In this document: piece by piece, positions 61,032 to 64,000 of the stretch
Position numbering within the stretch: position 1 is the first letter of the stretch
How the letters are laid out: every line of letters begins with the position of its first letter
Assembly: GCA_964488865.1 (NCBI GenBank)
Contig: CAZAWR010000013.1
Location: forward strand, 1 to 64,000
Reading direction: 5' to 3'
Length of the DNA: 64,000 bases
From: MWCO01 sp964488865
GTDB taxonomy: Bacteria; Myxococcota_A; Polyangia; Polyangiales; Polyangiaceae
Made by a program: the position numbers and the translations under genes
The notes under the pieces: model-generated
The model's input: only the letters and a program-made list of their open reading frames with translations
Database searches by the model: none
What the model was told of the DNA's origin: nothing

Positions 61032-63992
61032 TCACCTGCCCCTTGAAGGGCGGCGCTGGCGTGGTTTTTCGGACGTCGGGGGCGCAGCCGCCGGGGACGC
61101 GATCGGTTCTTTGGGGGCTGTCCGATCTTTGGGGGCTGTCCGTTCGCGTCGCCTGGCCGGTCCCTGATCGAGCACGCGTGCCAGGTACGGCGCCGTCCTC
61201 GATTCCTTGCTTTCGGCCACGTGCTGCGGTGTTCCCGCGGCGATGACGCAACCGCCTCGCTCGCCGCCCTCGGGACCCATGTCGATGACCCAGTCCGCGC
61301 AGGCGACCACGTCGAGGTTGTGCTCGATGATGATCACCGTGTTGCCGGCGTCGCGCAGGGCAAGCAGCGCCTGGACGAGCACGTCGATGTCCGAGAAGTG
61401 CAATCCGGTCGTGGGCTCGTCCAGAACGTAGAGCGTTCGTCCCGTGGCACGTCGCGCCAGCTCGCGGGCGAGCTTGATTCGCTGGGCCTCGCCTCCCGAA
61501 AGGGTCGTGGCGGACTGCCCCAGCTGGATGTAGCCGAGGCCGACGCGCAGCAAAGCGGCCAGCCGCTCGCGGATCCGAGGCACGGCGTCGAACAGCTCCG
61601 CGGCCTGTTCGACGGTCATGTCGAGCGCATCGGCGATCGACAGTCCGCGGTATTGCACCTCGAGGGTTTCCCGGTTGTATCGTCGTCCGCCGCAGGCATC
61701 GCACCGGACGAACACGTCGGGGAGGAAGTGCATCTCGACGCGCAGGACGCCGTCGCCCTGGCATGCTTCGCATCTGCCACCCTTGACGTTGAAGGAGAAG
61801 CGACCGGCTTTGTAGCCCCGCGTGCGGGCTTCCGGCAGGGCGGCGTACAGGTCGCGCAGCAGGGTGAAGACACCCGTATAGGTGGCGGGGTTGGAGCGAG
61901 GGCTGCGGCCGATGGGGGCCTGATCGATCGCGATGACCTTGTCGATGTGAGACAGGCCCTCGATCCGGTCGCAGGAACCGACCTGCCCCGAGGCTCGGTA
62001 CAGGTCGGCCCGAACTGCCTGCAGGAGCGTATCGATGACGAGGGTCGACTTGCCCGATCCGCTCACTCCCGTGACAGCCGTCATCAGACCGATCGGGAAC
62101 TCGGCCGTCACGTTGTTCAGGTTGTGTGCGCGCGCCCCGACGACGCGCAGGGAAGCCTTGGTGGGCTTGCAGCGTTTGGCGGGCAGAGGGATTCGTTTCT
62201 CTCCGGAGAGATAGGGGCCCGTGACGGAAGTTTCGATCCGCTGGATTTGTTCGGGCGTTCCTTCCGCCACGATCTCGCCGCCATGCACGCCCGCGGCGGG
62301 ACCCATGTCGATGACATGATCGGCGGCCGCGATGGTGTCGCGGTCATGTTCCACGACGATGACGGAGTTTCCGATGCGGACCAGATGGCGCAGTGCCTCG
62401 AGGAGCTTGGCGTTGTCGCGGGCGTGCAAGCCGACGGACGGCTCGTCGAGGACGTAGAGCACGCCGACGAGGGCTGCCCCGATTTGGGTAGCGAGGCGGA
62501 TGCGCTGCCCTTCGCCACCGGAGAGACTCTGCGTTGCGCGGTCCAGGCTCAGGTAGTCGAGGCCCACGTTGATGAGGAAGCCGAGGCGAGCGATGACGGC
62601 ACGAAGGAGGGGGTCGGCGATGGCCCGCTCCCGGCTGGACAAGGGAGTGCTGCTGCCGACCAGCTCCTGGAGGGTCGAGCGAAGGCGACCGAGGGACAGT
62701 TCCCCGTACTCAGCGATGTTCTTGCCGCCCACGCGAACGGCGAGCGCTTCGCTGCGGAGCCTTCGGCCATGGCACGCGTCGCAGGTGCTCGTGACGGCAA
62801 AGCGCACGAGGTCGTCGTCGCTCGTTCCTGCTTCGTCCAGGTCTGCGTCGTCGCCGCGAGGTTCCTCGTCCGTACCGGACAAGCGTTTCTCGAGGCGAGG
62901 CACGATGCCTTCGTACTCGACCTTGCGGCGGGCGGTTTTCGGCACGCCGTGGAGGATGGCCTTCTGGTCCTTCTCGTCGAGGCTGCGGAAGGGGACGTCG
63001 GGGTCGACCTTGAGGGCGCGCACTGCGTGAGCGACCTCGGTGGCGAGGGCAAGGCTTCCACGGGGTCCCCAGGCGGCCACGGCGCCTTCCCGCAGGGTGA
63101 CGGACTCGTCCGGCACGACGCGCCGTGGGTCGATGCGGGTGCGGGAACCGAGGCCACCGCAGGAGGGGCACGCCCCATGGGGGCCGTTGAAGGAGAACAT
63201 GCGCGGCTCGATGGCCGGGAAGGACACGTTGCAGTCGATGCAGGCGAATCGTTCGCTCCTCCACGCGGGCTCGGCGCCGGAGGTGTCATCCACGAGCAGC
63301 CGTCCTTCCCCGAGTTCAAGCGACAGCTCGACGGAGTCGGTCACTCGTCCCTTTATGCCTTCGCGCAGGGCGATGCGATCGACGACGACGTCGAGGTCGT
63401 GGGGCTGGTGGGGGTCGAGGCGGATCTCGTCGCTCAGGTCGACGACGTTTCCGTCGATGCGAGCGCGAACGAAGCCATCTCTGCGGAGGCGTTCGAGGTC
63501 GGGCTGGAGGTCGGATCTCCGTCCGCGACACAGTGGGGCGAGGAGGACAACGCGGGAGCCGTCGGGGAGGGTGAGGATGCCGTCGACGATTTCCTGGACG
63601 GTTTGGGCTTCGATACGTTTGCCGCAGGAGGGGCAGTGTGGGGTGCCAGCGCGAGCGAAGAGCAGCCGGAGGTAGTCGGCGATTTCGGTGACGGTGCCGA
63701 CGGTGGAGCGGGGATTTTTGCCGAGGGCGCGTTGCTCGATGGCGATGGCGGGGGAGAGCCCTTCGATGCTGTCGACGTCGGGCTTGGCGAGTTGTTCGAG
63801 GAACTGTCGAGCATAGGCGGAGAGGGACTCGACGTAGCGGCGCTGGCCTTCGGCGTAGATGGTGTCGAAGGCAAGGGAAGACTTTCCGGAGCCGCTGGGG
63901 CCGGTGATGACGACGAGCTGGTTTCGAGGGATGTCGCAGCTGACGTTTTTCAGATTGTGCTGTCGCGCTCCGCGCACGACGAGCGGATGCAT
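61032..63992 (-). CDS. uvrA: excinuclease ABC subunit A
   Basis: 986-residue UvrA, the damage-sensing dimer of nucleotide-excision repair. Two ABC ATPase halves with Walker A as GPSGSGKSS (about 31-39) and GVSGSGKST (about 638-646), and signature motifs LSGGEGQRIRLA and LSGGEAQRIKLA. Zinc modules include CPSC near residue 119, CIDC/CPSC in the insertion and CEAC...CDAC in the second half. The N-terminus (MHPLVVRGARQHNLKN) is at the right place, so the gene seems complete although only eight bases precede it in the window. The C-terminal tail beyond the ATPase is Pro/Arg-rich with two RTAPK copies, unlike most UvrA proteins. Confidence 0.98.
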   Translation of the reverse strand: MHPLVVRGARQHNLKNVSCDIPRNQLVVITGPSGSGKSSLAFDTIYAEGQRRYVESLSAYARQFLEQLAKPDVDSIEGLSPAIAIEQRALGKNPRSTVGTVTEIADYLRLLFARAGTPHCPSCGKRIEAQTVQEIVDGILTLPDGSRVVLLAPLCRGRRSDLQPDLERLRRDGFVRARIDGNVVDLSDEIRLDPHQPHDLDVVVDRIALREGIKGRVTDSVELSLELGEGRLLVDDTSGAEPAWRSERFACIDCNVSFPAIEPRMFSFNGPHGACPSCGGLGSRTRIDPRRVVPDESVTLREGAVAAWGPRGSLALATEVAHAVRALKVDPDVPFRSLDEKDQKAILHGVPKTARRKVEYEGIVPRLEKRLSGTDEEPRGDDADLDEAGTSDDDLVRFAVTSTCDACHGRRLRSEALAVRVGGKNIAEYGELSLGRLRSTLQELVGSSTPLSSRERAIADPLLRAVIARLGFLINVGLDYLSLDRATQSLSGGEGQRIRLATQIGAALVGVLYVLDEPSVGLHARDNAKLLEALRHLVRIGNSVIVVEHDRDTIAAADHVIDMGPAAGVHGGEIVAEGTPEQIQRIETSVTGPYLSGEKRIPLPAKRCKPTKASLRVVGARAHNLNNVTAEFPIGLMTAVTGVSGSGKSTLVIDTLLQAVRADLYRASGQVGSCDRIEGLSHIDKVIAIDQAPIGRSPRSNPATYTGVFTLLRDLYAALPEARTRGYKAGRFSFNVKGGRCEACQGDGVLRVEMHFLPDVFVRCDACGGRRYNRETLEVQYRGLSIADALDMTVEQAAELFDAVPRIRERLAALLRVGLGYIQLGQSATTLSGGEAQRIKLARELARRATGRTLYVLDEPTTGLHFSDIDVLVQALLALRDAGNTVIIIEHNLDVVACADWVIDMGPEGGERGGCVIAAGTPQHVAESKESRTAPYLARVLDQGPARRRERTAPKDRTAPKEPIASPAAAPPTSEKPRQRRPSRGR

Positions 63993-64000
63993 GGGCTTCC

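Noticed and set aside
1..64000. Mobile elements, prophage, toxin-antitoxin or biosynthetic cluster
   Set aside because: No transposase, integrase, phage structural, toxin/antitoxin, NRPS or PKS motifs were seen on either strand.

Overview
The window is high-GC DNA from a member of the Myxococcota, probably a Polyangia-type lineage; the exact taxon cannot be named from sequence alone. The evidence is the gene content: four FHA-domain proteins in 64 kb with a PP2C phosphatase, many TPR, HEAT and lipoprotein genes, a protein with an MXAN_5187-type C-terminus, and two outer-membrane beta-barrels and a TPR/FHA cluster that match the gliding-motility (Glt) and spore-coat (Nfs) machinery of Myxococcus. 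No transposase, integrase, phage gene, rRNA or CRISPR was seen. One 100-N assembly gap lies at 35548-35647.

Left part (1-22.8 kb), mostly core and signalling genes: FHA-GGDEF diguanylate cyclase; S1-domain RNA-binding protein; tyrS; DUF3829 lipoprotein; tRNA-His; PP2C phosphatase; frr; bifunctional rel/spoT; an FHA regulator that looks like a sigma-54 activator without its key motifs; tRNA-Gly; a two-TM sensor; a HEAT protein; two GltA/GltB-like barrels; ftsY; a carboxypeptidase-regulatory-like surface protein; HEAT and HAMP proteins; yraN and a Cys-rich lipoprotein.

Centre (23.2-45.7 kb), one rightward locus: a strong sigma-70-like promoter, then periplasmic TPR proteins (GltC-, GltD- and GltE-like), a terminator and a second promoter, a small GltF-like protein, a GltG/PglI-like FHA-TM-TonB-type protein, a TPR lipoprotein, and a giant cytoplasmic TPR protein of about 3,800 residues (GltI-like) that ends in a domain resembling an inactivated M48 peptidase. 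With the two barrels at 14.5-16.4 kb, the parts of a trans-envelope Glt/Nfs-like machine lie within about 31 kb. The AglRQS motor, a GltJ/AgmX protein and a clear GltH are not in the window.

Right part (46-64 kb): two more small beta-barrels; a leftward operon of two GT4 glycosyltransferases and a KamA-family radical SAM protein, facing a third glycosyltransferase; an intact FHA sigma-54 activator; a PEGA/TPR protein and a single-pass Pro-rich protein; an AMIN-amidase lipoprotein; an HTH-receiver regulator; a Nudix hydrolase; dksA; and uvrA.

Two patterns are not tied to single genes. The top strand changes from C-rich to G-rich near 18.2 kb whatever the gene orientation, as at a replication origin or a rearrangement joint. 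Several convergent gene junctions carry hairpins, some of them large and elaborate.
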